This document shows positions 42,481 through 51,207 of a DNA stretch of 64,000 nucleotides, one piece after another; position 1 is the stretch's first letter; each line of letters begins with the position of its first letter. The position numbers were made by a program, and so were the translations under genes. Location of the stretch: positions 17,937 through 81,936 of the forward strand of contig JAKURL010000008.1 of assembly GCA_022449345.1 (NCBI GenBank), given 5' to 3'. The notes under the pieces were generated by a model. That model worked only from the letters and a program-made list of their open reading frames with translations, did not search any database and had not been told where the DNA came from. The DNA comes from Candidatus Thalassarchaeum sp. GTDB lineage: Archaea; Thermoplasmatota; Poseidoniia; Poseidoniales; Thalassarchaeaceae.

Positions 42481-43371
42481 ATGGATGTTCGGACCGTCGC
42501 CGTAATCGGCGCCGGGACGATGGGCGCAGGAATTGCACAGGTTTGCGCTCAAACAGGTTGGCAAACCAACCTATTCGACGCTTATCCTGAAGGATTGGAA
42601 CGTGGCATGAATACCATTAACGAATTCTGGGACAATGGAATCGCTCGAGGAAAAACAACTCCTGAACAGAAAGAAGAGTGGTCAGCAAATATTCACACAT
42701 TCTCTGACATGAGAAATGCAGTCAAAGATGTAGATTTGGTTATTGAAGCAGTTCCTGAAATTATGGAAATAAAAGCAAGAATATTCCATGTTCTTTCCAT
42801 AGAAACGAAAGAGGATTGTATCTTAGCAACAAACACATCCTCACTTTCAATCTCTAATATCGCACAGGCCTCAGACCGTCCAGACAAAGTAATTGGAATG
42901 CACTTTTTCAATCCAGTTCCAATCATGAAATTGCTTGAGATTGTCCGACACGATTCGTGCTCGGAAGCCACCATCGCAGCGGCGCAATCAATCGGTTCTG
43001 CGATGGGTAAAGAGACCATATTAGTCAATGATGTACCAGGATTCGCAACCAGCAGACTTGGGGTAGTTCTCGGCAATGAAGCTATTCGAATGCTGGCCGA
43101 TGGGGTTGCCAGCGCTTCGGATATCGATACCGCGATGCGCCTTGGTTATCGACACCCAATGGGTCCACTGGAACTCTCAGACTTGGTCGGACTGGATGTG
43201 AGACGGGATATCCTCAACAGTTTGGCTGAGGCATTCGACGATGATTCATATCAACCTCATCAGCTGCTCAATTCACTGGTTGAGGAAGGCAGTCTCGGGA
43301 AGAAGAGCGGAAGAGGGATTTACGATTGGACCAATGGTAACAAGTCCGAACGTGAGGACCTCCCATTGTGA
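42481..43371 (+). CDS. 3-hydroxyacyl-CoA dehydrogenase
   Basis: A 296-residue protein starting at ATG 42481 with NAD-binding VIGAGTMGAGIAQ. Downstream, N-T-S-S-L-S-I, G-M-H-F-F-N-P-V-P (catalytic His) and N-D-V-P-G-F-A-T-S-R follow the short-chain HCDH pattern, and H-P-M-G-P-L-E-L-S-D-L-V-G-L-D begins the C-terminal domain. It oxidises 3-hydroxyacyl-CoA to 3-ketoacyl-CoA with NAD+, the step after enoyl-CoA hydratase. It starts four bases after the previous stop. Its base composition returns to the window's norm. Confidence 0.93.
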   Translation: MDVRTVAVIGAGTMGAGIAQVCAQTGWQTNLFDAYPEGLERGMNTINEFWDNGIARGKTTPEQKEEWSANIHTFSDMRNAVKDVDLVIEAVPEIMEIKARIFHVLSIETKEDCILATNTSSLSISNIAQASDRPDKVIGMHFFNPVPIMKLLEIVRHDSCSEATIAAAQSIGSAMGKETILVNDVPGFATSRLGVVLGNEAIRMLADGVASASDIDTAMRLGYRHPMGPLELSDLVGLDVRRDILNSLAEAFDDDSYQPHQLLNSLVEEGSLGKKSGRGIYDWTNGNKSEREDLPL

Positions 43372-43390
43372 CTAATCGGGAGGAGATGAG

Positions 43391-43660
43391 ATGATTCCAC
43401 TCTGGGTAGAAATGATCGGTGTCATTGCCGGATTTCTAGGTGTAATTGCATGGTTTCCACAGATTCGAAGAGTGTGGTCGGAAAAGAAGCACGATGGAAT
43501 CTCACTACCAACTTTCACGTTAGTTTCAACCTCACTTATGATCTGGCTAGTTTACGGAATCATGATTGAATCTGTGGCGATGATTCTAGCAAATATAGCC
43601 GCTCTGTCTTGCATTTTTGCGATAATCGCGGGTGTCTTGAAACTACGGCGTGAGGAATAG
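43391..43660 (+). CDS. SemiSWEET-type sugar transporter
   Basis: An 89-residue membrane protein with three hydrophobic segments and a PQ motif (AWFPQIRRVW) near residue 20. The size and layout (helix, PQ, helix, helix) match SemiSWEET, which dimerises to form a sugar facilitator. The ATG at 43391 follows GGGAGGAGATGAG. It lies 20 bases after HCDH, so it may be in the same transcript. Confidence 0.83.
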   Translation: MIPLWVEMIGVIAGFLGVIAWFPQIRRVWSEKKHDGISLPTFTLVSTSLMIWLVYGIMIESVAMILANIAALSCIFAIIAGVLKLRREE

Positions 43661-43680
43661 ACATAACAAGAGTGGGTAAT

Positions 43681-44481
43681 TCATTCCTCTTCGGATAAAT
43701 AGCCAAAATTAGCCGGCCGCTTCTCTAGAAAAGCGGAAACACCTTCTGCGAAATCTGGGGTAAGTGAAGCGGCAGTAATTAGGGCCTTTTCGAACTCAAG
43801 TTGAGTTTCCATGAAGGTTGTAGATGATGCATCGAGTAATTGTTTGGTACCTTGTTTACTGGCTTGAGCCCATGAGCTCCAATTTCTTGCAACCTCGATC
43901 GCTCTGTCAATTAGTGATTCTGAACCTGTGAGTTCGTCTACTGCTCCAAATTCGAGGGCTTGATCGCCAGTCCAAACTTCGTTATCGAAGAAAAATCGGC
44001 GAGCACGTTGGTATCCTACCAATCGTGGAAGTAGCCAAGTTGAGCCTCCATCTGGCGATAACCCGAGTGAAAAAAAGGCGGCTGCAAGCCTAGCATCTGG
44101 AACACAGACACGATAGTCAGCGCATAGCGCGAGACCTAATCCACCACCGGCCGCAGATCCGTTGATTGCTGCGACGTATACAGTCGAACTGCGACGGAGT
44201 CGTAATTCAAGTGGGTGCAATACGCTGGTCAATTCGTCGACGAGATTTGCGATTGTGCCGTCATCAATCGAGTCTGCGAACTCATCAATGTCCGCTCCGG
44301 TACAGAAAAATCGGCCTGTTCCAGTGAGTACAATTGCCTTGCAAGAAGGGTCGTCTAACAAACCACCCATGACAGTAGAAATTTCGCGAATAGAAGTACG
44401 TGAGAAGGCATTTCTTGCCGCCTCTTCGGAGAGTGTGACAACGGCAACTCCGCCGTCATGGCGTTCGACCCCGATTCCCAT
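43681..44481 (-). CDS. crotonase-family isomerase (PaaG/ECI-like)
   Basis: A 266-residue protein. FFCTGADIDEF is the oxyanion region. In place of catalytic glutamates it has S-P-D-G-G-S-T-W-L-L-P-R, where the Asp matches the catalytic Asp of PaaG-type delta3-delta2 enoyl-CoA isomerases. It is thus more likely an isomerase that shifts double bonds than a hydratase. It is convergent with the SemiSWEET gene and 71 bases from the divergent aldehyde dehydrogenase start. Confidence 0.85.
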   Translation of the reverse strand: MGIGVERHDGGVAVVTLSEEAARNAFSRTSIREISTVMGGLLDDPSCKAIVLTGTGRFFCTGADIDEFADSIDDGTIANLVDELTSVLHPLELRLRRSSTVYVAAINGSAAGGGLGLALCADYRVCVPDARLAAAFFSLGLSPDGGSTWLLPRLVGYQRARRFFFDNEVWTGDQALEFGAVDELTGSESLIDRAIEVARNWSSWAQASKQGTKQLLDASSTTFMETQLEFEKALITAASLTPDFAEGVSAFLEKRPANFGYLSEEE

Positions 44482-44551
44482 GATGTGGCGGTGTCGACTC
44501 TACTTTTGAACTGCATGAATGTGATAAGTCGCGTCGCGCCGCCCCAATAAC

Positions 44552-45970
44552 ATGCACGCGCGCGAGAACATCTACATCAACGGGAAGTGGATTCCTGCAA
44601 GTGGCGAAGGCAGCATCGAAGTGGTCAATCCAGCAACTGAGCAATGCATCGGTTCGGTGCCTGTTGGTAGTGCTACAGATGTAGAATCGGCGGTCTCAGC
44701 AGCTCGTGCAGCATTCCCCGCTTGGTCGCAATCGAGTATCGAAGAGCGTCAAGGCTACCTGAATGCGATTTCAGCGGCGATTGCAGAGCGTGGAGAAGAA
44801 ATCGCCGAATTAATCACTTCAGAAGTTGGAACTCCAATCAATTACAGCAGAATGGCGATGGTTGGAACTCCTAGGGTGGTTTCTAGATTATATGCAAAGA
44901 TGCTCGATTCCTTTGAGTGGGAGGAAGAAGTTCGGAACTCACTCATCGTCAAGGAATCAATTGGTGTAGTCGGTATGATTACTCCTTGGAATTTCCCACT
45001 TCACCAAATCATCGGCAAGGTCGCTCCTGCACTGGCTGCTGGCTGTACAATGGTCCTCAAACCATCGAAAGAAGCCCCGCTGAACGCATTCTTGCTAGCT
45101 GATATCATCGACAAGAGTGGTCTTCCTGCAGGGGTATTCAATCTAGTCTCAGGACATGGTCGCGAAATCGGTGAGACTCTTTCGGCTCACCCAGAAGTCG
45201 ACATGGTCAGTTTCACAGGGTCAACCGGCGCTGGAGTAAGTGTCTCACAAGCCGCAGCGCCGACAGTAAAGCGCGTCACTCTAGAATTGGGTGGAAAGAG
45301 TGCCAATGTAATCCTAGATGATGCCGACATTGAAAAGGCTGCTAAGATGGCGGTTTACGCTTGCTTCAACAATTCTGGACAAGAATGCTCGAGCCTAAGT
45401 CGACTAATCGTACCAGCAACAGTGCGTGATGAGGTAGTCGAGGTAATCTCTGCCACAATTGCGCGCTATACAGTAGGCGACCCGATGGATGAATCGATGC
45501 GCTGCGGACCGATGGTATCGGCGCGACAGCAAGAATCGGTCGCCGGCTACATAGCCTCAGGAATAGCCGAAGGAGCCACCCTTGTTGCGGGAGGCGAGGG
45601 TATGCCAGATGGCCTAGATTCAGGATTCTATGTCAAGCCGACCGTGTTCGCAGATGTATCTCCGGAGATGACAATTTTCCGCGAGGAAATCTTCGGACCT
45701 GTGCTATCAATCACCACTTACGAGACAGAGGATGAAGCGATTGCACTTGCCAACGATTCGGAATACGGACTGTCTGGCGGCGTCTGGTCAGGCGATGAAG
45801 ACAGAGCCTTGCGATTCGCCCGCCAAATGAGAACTGGACAAGTCAGTATCAATGGTGGCGCATTCAACATCAGCGCTCCATTTGGTGGATACAAGTTGTC
45901 AGGTAATGGTCGTGAACTTGGGGTTCATGGACTAGAGGAATTCCTTGAAGTGAAGGCCATCCAGCGTTAG
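44552..45970 (+). CDS. NAD(P)-dependent aldehyde dehydrogenase
   Basis: A 472-residue protein starting at ATG 44552 ([11 protein letters not shown]). The cofactor region is TPWNFP, with S-F-T-G-S-T near 220. The general base lies in L-E-L-G-G-K and the catalytic Cys in F-N-N-S-G-Q-E-C-S. The terminal part has [13 protein letters not shown]. It oxidises an aldehyde to its acid; the closest type is the broad betaine/aliphatic ALDH group. It is followed after 12 bases by a P-loop kinase. Confidence 0.92.
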   Translation: MHARENIYINGKWIPASGEGSIEVVNPATEQCIGSVPVGSATDVESAVSAARAAFPAWSQSSIEERQGYLNAISAAIAERGEEIAELITSEVGTPINYSRMAMVGTPRVVSRLYAKMLDSFEWEEEVRNSLIVKESIGVVGMITPWNFPLHQIIGKVAPALAAGCTMVLKPSKEAPLNAFLLADIIDKSGLPAGVFNLVSGHGREIGETLSAHPEVDMVSFTGSTGAGVSVSQAAAPTVKRVTLELGGKSANVILDDADIEKAAKMAVYACFNNSGQECSSLSRLIVPATVRDEVVEVISATIARYTVGDPMDESMRCGPMVSARQQESVAGYIASGIAEGATLVAGGEGMPDGLDSGFYVKPTVFADVSPEMTIFREEIFGPVLSITTYETEDEAIALANDSEYGLSGGVWSGDEDRALRFARQMRTGQVSINGGAFNISAPFGGYKLSGNGRELGVHGLEEFLEVKAIQR

Positions 45971-45982
45971 GAGTTGTAAAGA

Positions 45983-46567
45983 ATGGTCGGCAGATTGCTG
46001 GTCATAACCGGTGCTAGCGGAGTTGGAAAGTCAACCCTTACCGCAAGACTCGCAGCCTCGCTAGAAATCGATAAGGTGGTATCTAGTGATACGATTCGAG
46101 AAACTCTCCGCACTCAAATTTCCAAAGAAGAATCACCTGCTTTACACCGATCATCCTTCCAACCGGCAGGAGCAGGGGCAATCGGAGATTGGAAGGAGAC
46201 GGTTGCACCTCTGAAAGATGCCATACAAGCGGTTGTAAATAGAGAGAAGGAAAGAGGAGGGAGCCTGTTGATGGAGGGAGTTCATTTCATACCCAACTTA
46301 GGTATAATCGATGACTGGAGAGCAGCAGGTGGGAATGCCTGTGGCGTTGTTTTGGCAGTTGAAGACGATGAGGAACACGTGCGAATGATAGTCGGTAGGC
46401 GCAAGCACAACGGTAGACCTGTTCGGCATTATCTCGACCATATCGGAAGAATTCGAGAAATACAGGATGAGATGGTTAGATTGGCGGATAATAATGGCTG
46501 GTTGGTGTTGGACATTACAAAATCCGATAATCTGATTGGAAAAATAGAGGGTTATCTTAATGCCTAA
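45983..46567 (+). CDS. P-loop kinase, 2-phosphoglycerate-kinase-like
   Basis: A 194-residue protein with Walker A GASGVGKST near residues 10-18, then S-S-D-T-I-R-E-T and L-L-M-E-G-V-H-F near 93, and an R-x(15)-R-R region (I-V-G-R-R-K-H-N-G-R-P-V-R) resembling archaeal 2-phosphoglycerate kinases. Those make 2,3-diphosphoglycerate, the precursor of cyclic diphosphoglycerate. However, related P-loop kinases have other substrates. It follows the ALDH gene by 12 bases. Confidence 0.75.
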   Translation: MVGRLLVITGASGVGKSTLTARLAASLEIDKVVSSDTIRETLRTQISKEESPALHRSSFQPAGAGAIGDWKETVAPLKDAIQAVVNREKERGGSLLMEGVHFIPNLGIIDDWRAAGGNACGVVLAVEDDEEHVRMIVGRRKHNGRPVRHYLDHIGRIREIQDEMVRLADNNGWLVLDITKSDNLIGKIEGYLNA

Positions 46568-46585
46568 ACTAGATTCCAGAATGTT

Positions 46586-46963
46586 GTGGAACGAGTACCG
46601 CTGATACTTGCTGGTGCGGCCAATGGTGCAATTCTGGCAACACTGATGATTCTACTACTCATTATTCCCGATGACATCGTTTTCGGAACATTCCCAGTTG
46701 CAATGCTCAGCTTCCTAATAATCATCCTTATTCCACCATTCTTGATTAAAAAAATCTGCACTGAAAGATTCAACGTAAATCCAAGTTTGAAACACCTAAT
46801 TCCAGTCTCCTTCTTGACCTTCTTTCTTCCAATTTTAGGTCCAGCATTTGGAGGTCCATCCTTGAACGTAATTTCCTATTGGCTCTCGCTTATCGTGGCT
46901 GCCGCTTTAGGAGGAGCTATCTGGAGCATCCCGTTTGTTATGTTGAAAAAAAATAATCAGTGA
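46586..46963 (+). CDS. four-helix membrane protein, unknown
   Basis: A 125-residue protein starting at GTG 46586, with four hydrophobic segments (about 7-22, 30-52, 66-84 and 96-118) and a lysine-rich end. No family is recognised. It converges with an enoyl-CoA hydratase gene three bases away. Confidence 0.62.
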   Translation: MERVPLILAGAANGAILATLMILLLIIPDDIVFGTFPVAMLSFLIIILIPPFLIKKICTERFNVNPSLKHLIPVSFLTFFLPILGPAFGGPSLNVISYWLSLIVAAALGGAIWSIPFVMLKKNNQ

Positions 46964-46966
46964 TTC

Positions 46967-47803
46967 TCAGTTGCCTTTCCACTCAGCATCCTTCCGCTCA
47001 AGGAAGGCCTGAACACCAATTTCCTTGTCTTCGGTGTCAAAGAGAGCGACGAACTCCGACCTCTCCGCTAGAATTCCTTCAGACATTCCGAGATCAAGAG
47101 AAGCACGCACAGCTCGCTTTGCAACCTTGATTGTGTAAGGCGACTTTCTTGCGATATTTTCCGCCATTTCCATAGTGCGAGTCTCAAGATCCTCAGGCTC
47201 TACTACATCGTTGACCAATCCGAGCCTTAGCGCCTCTTCCGAGCCAACCATCTCTCCGGTCATTACCATCTCCATCGCCTTGCCATAGCCTAGAATGTCT
47301 GCAAGGCGTTGGGTTCCACCGCCACCGGGAATCAAGCCAAGATTGATTTCTGGAGTTCCGAACCTGGCGCGTGTGCTGGCTATTCGCAAATCGCAGGAAA
47401 GGGCTAATTCGATTCCACCGCCTAGAGCAAAGCCATCGACCATGGCGATAGTTGGCTTTGTTAGATTCCAGATTCTCTCCCATGCATTGTTCTCAAAGAA
47501 AGGTCGGACGTCGTCGGAATTTTTGCCAGCAAACTCCGAAATGTCTGCTCCAGCCGCGAAGGCGGCTGGTTTCTGGCGCTTGCCTTCAGGCGCTGGCGGA
47601 GGGTCAGCACCACGAATTACTACGACTCGAACATTGTCATCCGCCTCTGCATCGGCGCAGGCTTGCTTCAGTGCATCATGCGAGGCCGCATTCAGAGCAT
47701 TGAGTTTCTCAGGCCGGTTAAGTGTCCAAACAGAGATTACTCCACCGGCCGGACTAGAACCCTCAACTGGCACATTCTCGACCAGTAGCACGTCATCGCT
47801 CAT
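46967..47803 (-). CDS. enoyl-CoA hydratase (crotonase family)
   Basis: A 278-residue protein. A-F-A-A-G-A-D-I-S-E-F marks the oxyanion hole. Both catalytic glutamates are visible: G-G-G-I-E-L-A-L-S-C-D and F-G-T-P-E-I-N-L-G-L-I-P-G-G-G-G. It should hydrate 2-enoyl-CoA. It has an insertion near residue 70 (PPPAPEGKRQKPAA), a Pro-rich loop absent in typical family members. It ends a minus-strand run of the RdgB/Bud32 genes. Confidence 0.9.
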   Translation of the reverse strand: MSDDVLLVENVPVEGSSPAGGVISVWTLNRPEKLNALNAASHDALKQACADAEADDNVRVVVIRGADPPPAPEGKRQKPAAFAAGADISEFAGKNSDDVRPFFENNAWERIWNLTKPTIAMVDGFALGGGIELALSCDLRIASTRARFGTPEINLGLIPGGGGTQRLADILGYGKAMEMVMTGEMVGSEEALRLGLVNDVVEPEDLETRTMEMAENIARKSPYTIKVAKRAVRASLDLGMSEGILAERSEFVALFDTEDKEIGVQAFLERKDAEWKGN

Positions 47804-47839
47804 AGTGCGCCGAAGAGCCGCCGCCGCTTGAAGATACGC

Positions 47840-48748
47840 TCACTCAGGTGGTGGGGGTGGTGGCATTCCTGGAGGGGGAGGCATCGGTGGCAAATCACCC
47901 GGAGGTGGAGGCATTGGTGGCATATCCTGTATATCGGGTAATTCATCCTCAATCGGCTTGCTTTCAGCCTTCTCTGGAATCTTTAGTGGGACTCTTATCT
48001 TGAGGATTCTCGATTTATCAATTCTAACGTATGATACGCCAAGTGGGGATGAGTCGTCAGGATTCTCATCTTCTTCGATTAACGTCAATCCGTGATCTGG
48101 GTTATTGAGGAGTGCGCCGAGGTCCTCTCCATCTTCCAACTCGGTCCACATCCTTACCTTAGCTGCTCGTCGTTCTGCTAGTACCATGCGGCGACGTCGC
48201 TCGATTTTACCGCGAATAACCGCCCTCTTCTCACGTTGTACCTCTACATAACTCTCGATTTCGGTTTCCATCTCAGACTGGGCGTCTCTGGAAACAACCA
48301 GCTTCTGTGCAACGTTTTCTCCATCCCCAGCAACCGGAGGGGCTTGAGGTGGAGCAGGCATAGGCGGTGGCATCGGCATCTCGGCTGCTGGCATCGGAGA
48401 ATCAGGTGGAGGTATTGCAACTGCAGTTGGTGGTGGCATCGGTGGTGCCACTGGAGCAGCAACCCGTCCACGGCTGCGGCGAATCTCCTCATCCTCTTCG
48501 ACCTCAACCTCTGGAGGTGCGGTCTCTGTCTCTACTTCCTCCTCCTCTTCCTCGACTTCGACTATGGGCGACTTTGGGGGAGTAGGTAGAGGCTTTCTGC
48601 CAGAAAATACGAACAGTGAAAGGAATGCCAAAAGAACGGTTCCCGCAGCAATCTGCTGACCCAAATTCATCGATCCTTGGAACAATAGGAATAGTGGAGT
48701 ACCTAGTCCTACAAGGACTAGAAGCAAGAGTCGGGTGTACGAAACCAC
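47840..48748 (-). CDS. membrane-anchored acidic/proline-rich protein
   Basis: A 302-residue protein starting at GTG 48748. Two hydrophobic helices (about 5-22 and 30-48) are followed by a Glu-rich stretch (V-E-E-E-E-E-E-V), a P-P-x-P-x-P region, a charged coiled segment (about 165-205, R-R-R-R-M-V-L-A-E-R-R-A-A-K) and a C-terminal P-P-M-P-P-P-P repeat tail. Long PPM/PPP runs resemble disordered scaffolds. A membrane-anchored cytoplasmic adaptor is plausible, but function is unknown. Confidence 0.68.
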   Translation of the reverse strand: MVSYTRLLLLVLVGLGTPLFLLFQGSMNLGQQIAAGTVLLAFLSLFVFSGRKPLPTPPKSPIVEVEEEEEEVETETAPPEVEVEEDEEIRRSRGRVAAPVAPPMPPPTAVAIPPPDSPMPAAEMPMPPPMPAPPQAPPVAGDGENVAQKLVVSRDAQSEMETEIESYVEVQREKRAVIRGKIERRRRMVLAERRAAKVRMWTELEDGEDLGALLNNPDHGLTLIEEDENPDDSSPLGVSYVRIDKSRILKIRVPLKIPEKAESKPIEDELPDIQDMPPMPPPPGDLPPMPPPPGMPPPPPPE

Positions 48749-48784
48749 GTCAGTTCCTCGGTTGCCACAGCGGCTTGTCTCTAT

Positions 48785-49378
48785 TCACCTTGACGGGGAT
48801 TTGAGAAGATTTGAGAGTCCTTCCATGACTTTTTTACGATGAGAAATTTGGTTCTTGACCTCATTGGATAACTCTCCAAAGGTCCGTCCATCACCCTCAT
48901 CTGGGATGAAAATTGGATCATATCCGAATCCGTTGCTACCTAAAGGACGGTTAGAAATCGTACCACGACATACTCCTTGCGATTTCCAAACTTGATTTTC
49001 AGATGAGAGAATTGCTACCGCTCGGTATTCTGTTCCCCTCTCTCCGGATTGGTTTACCCGTTGGATAATACCCTCTAGTCCAATATCTCTCTCCACATCC
49101 GAAGATTCAGCCCCTGGCCATTCTGGAAAAGCATCTAGGAATATACCTGAATCTTCGACTAGAATTGCACTACCTTGCAATTCGCTTCCTTCAATCAATG
49201 CCAATGCTTGACTAATCTTGGCTTCCGCGACCGCTTCTATTCCGAGGTCTTTGGGTTCGTCAAAATTAGGGCGATGTCCGTCGATTATCAATCCCTCAAC
49301 AGTATGACCAAGTGGCTCAAACACCTCTCGGGCTTCTGCAATTTTGTTTTCATTGCCGGTAGCAAAGAGTATCCTCAT
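48785..49378 (-). CDS. rdgB: XTP/dITP pyrophosphatase (RdgB/HAM1)
   Basis: A 197-residue house-cleaning nucleotidase. F-A-T-G-N-E-N-K near the N-terminus, V-E-D-S-G-I-F and S-N-G-F-G-Y-D-P-I-F are the defining motifs, with S-H-R-K at the end. It hydrolyses XTP, ITP and dITP to monophosphates, keeping deaminated purines out of nucleic acids. It starts ten bases after the bud32 stop; in archaea these genes often neighbour each other. Confidence 0.93.
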   Translation of the reverse strand: MRILFATGNENKIAEAREVFEPLGHTVEGLIIDGHRPNFDEPKDLGIEAVAEAKISQALALIEGSELQGSAILVEDSGIFLDAFPEWPGAESSDVERDIGLEGIIQRVNQSGERGTEYRAVAILSSENQVWKSQGVCRGTISNRPLGSNGFGYDPIFIPDEGDGRTFGELSNEVKNQISHRKKVMEGLSNLLKSPSR

Positions 49379-49387
49379 CTGCTCATC

Positions 49388-50062
49388 TCAGGCATGGTAT
49401 CTTACTCGGCCGCGAATAGCGTTGAATCGCTCAACAACTTCCTTTGCTGGAATGTGAGAGATCGCCATTGAATTTCCAGAATCAGCCGCCAAATATCCCT
49501 CGACCATTGTTTCCACGGCTGAGTCGATATTGTAATGGCTGGCCGTCAAACATTCATTGAGAACCTGTAAGTCAAGGCCGAGCTGTTCAATCTCGGGGGC
49601 AATTCTAGCGAGGCCGAAGTCGATTAGAGTCAGATTGCCTTCATTATCGAATAGCACATTGTGTGTGGTCAAATCACCATGGGCAACATCGGCTTCGTGT
49701 AATCTTCGAATTAATTCTCCAAAGTGGCGAATTTCTTCCAATCCTGCTTCACCACTTTGCAATGCGCCATACAATGGAACTCCGTCGATTCGAGAAATTA
49801 GCATCCAACCTCCCTCCGTATCGACATCCAACAAGTATGGAGAGGAAAAATCGATATTTTGTAGACGAGAAAGAATCCTAGCTTCCGCAGATAATCTCTG
49901 ACGGGTTAATTTTCTGTCTAATGAGGGGTGACGATAGGCTCTTGGTTCGCGCTTTTTCAGCACTGCATCACGACCCATCCAAGAGCCGGAAATAGCTGTC
50001 GCTTCGGCACCGATGTGAAGGACAGAATCTTCTATCCACATCGGAGTCGCCTCTTCAGCCAT
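49388..50062 (-). CDS. KEOPS-complex kinase Bud32
   Basis: A 224-residue atypical small kinase. The N-lobe lysine (V-L-K-K-R-E) is followed by R-L-T-R-Q-R-L-S-A-E-A, H-G-D-L-T-T-H-N (catalytic loop) and L-I-D-F-G-L-A (metal Asp). The C-terminal basic patch seen in Bud32 is present (R-G-R-V-R-Y-H). It is the ATPase/kinase of the KEOPS complex that makes t6A on tRNA with Kae1. In many euryarchaea it is fused to Kae1; here it stands alone, with RdgB downstream. Confidence 0.93.
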   Translation of the reverse strand: MAEEATPMWIEDSVLHIGAEATAISGSWMGRDAVLKKREPRAYRHPSLDRKLTRQRLSAEARILSRLQNIDFSSPYLLDVDTEGGWMLISRIDGVPLYGALQSGEAGLEEIRHFGELIRRLHEADVAHGDLTTHNVLFDNEGNLTLIDFGLARIAPEIEQLGLDLQVLNECLTASHYNIDSAVETMVEGYLAADSGNSMAISHIPAKEVVERFNAIRGRVRYHA

Positions 50063-50120
50063 GTTCCTCGGAGATGAGATGCCTTGAAAGCGGTTGCACA
50101 GGACGAAGTAGCGAGTATAG

Positions 50121-51206
50121 ATGACAATGCAGATGCCTTCTGTCCCGTTACCGCGTGGTTATCTAACTCCGAAGTTATACTCGGAGGAGGAAATTCAAGC
50201 AGAGGCTGAGAGGCTACAGCAGGTAATAAATCAAGGAACATTATGGGATATTGAGGCCTGTAGAACTATTGCACCTCTAACTCTTGAGATAAATCAACTG
50301 AAGCGAGAAAAGGATGTTTTCCTAATCGCTCACTCATACCAAACTCCAGACATCGTTTACGGAGTAGCAGACTCTGTATCGGACAGTTACTCACTGTCCA
50401 AGGCTGCTCGAGATGCTACTCAGCAGACTATACTATTCTCCAGTGTACGATTTATGGCAGAAACTGCCAAAATCGTCAGCCCACACAAGACAGTCCTGCA
50501 CCCTTCTCCGGAAGCAGGCTGTACTCTATCTGACAGCATTACCGCCCAAGATGTCCGTAATCTCAAGGCACGGTATCCAGGTGTGCCGGTCGCCTGCTAC
50601 ATCAACACCAGCGCCGAAGTGAAGGCTGAGGTTGATGTGTGCGTAACCAGTAGTAATTATCTCAGAATTTGCGAGAAACTTCCAGGCGACCGAATCATCT
50701 TCGTTCCCGATCAATTAATGGGGAAACATCTTGCTGAGCATCTTGCTGGTCACAAAGAAGTCATAAATTACCACGGTGAATGCTACGTTCACGCTACATT
50801 CACCGGAGAAAAAATACGCTCATGGAGAGAAAGAACATCTGAGCAAGGCATAGAGTTGCAAGTACTGAGCCACCCTGAGTGTGATGCTGATGTAATTGCA
50901 GAAAGTGACGTTGTGGGAAGTAGCGAAGTTCTCCGCGAGGAGGCTTTGAGACTTGGGTCAGAAGGGAAATCCGACATCATGCTGATTACCGAATGTGGTA
51001 CCGCTGATAGGGTAAGGGCTGAATCTGAAAATGAGTTGAATCTAATCGGAACTTGTGTTATGTGTCGTTACATGAAAATGACCCAATTGGAAGATATTCT
51101 ACAGGCTCTGCGAGATCCTCATCCAGATCAGATAGTTGAGCTCGACGAGGAAATAATTCTGCGAGCACAGCACAGCCTTGAGGAAATGTTCCGTCTTGCT
51201 GAATGA
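50121..51206 (+). CDS. nadA: quinolinate synthase NadA
   Basis: A 361-residue protein with the three [4Fe-4S] cysteines of NadA: S-P-E-A-G-C-T-L near 125, H-G-E-C-Y-V-H near 215, and G-T-C-V-M-C-R-Y-M-K-M near 310. I-A-H-S-Y-Q-T-P near 75 and the S-H-P-E-C region lie in the active site. It condenses iminoaspartate with dihydroxyacetone phosphate to quinolinate, the precursor of NAD. NadB and NadC are not in the window. ATGs at 50121, 50127 and 50133 are possible. Confidence 0.94.
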   Translation: MTMQMPSVPLPRGYLTPKLYSEEEIQAEAERLQQVINQGTLWDIEACRTIAPLTLEINQLKREKDVFLIAHSYQTPDIVYGVADSVSDSYSLSKAARDATQQTILFSSVRFMAETAKIVSPHKTVLHPSPEAGCTLSDSITAQDVRNLKARYPGVPVACYINTSAEVKAEVDVCVTSSNYLRICEKLPGDRIIFVPDQLMGKHLAEHLAGHKEVINYHGECYVHATFTGEKIRSWRERTSEQGIELQVLSHPECDADVIAESDVVGSSEVLREEALRLGSEGKSDIMLITECGTADRVRAESENELNLIGTCVMCRYMKMTQLEDILQALRDPHPDQIVELDEEIILRAQHSLEEMFRLAE

Positions 51207-51207
51207 A

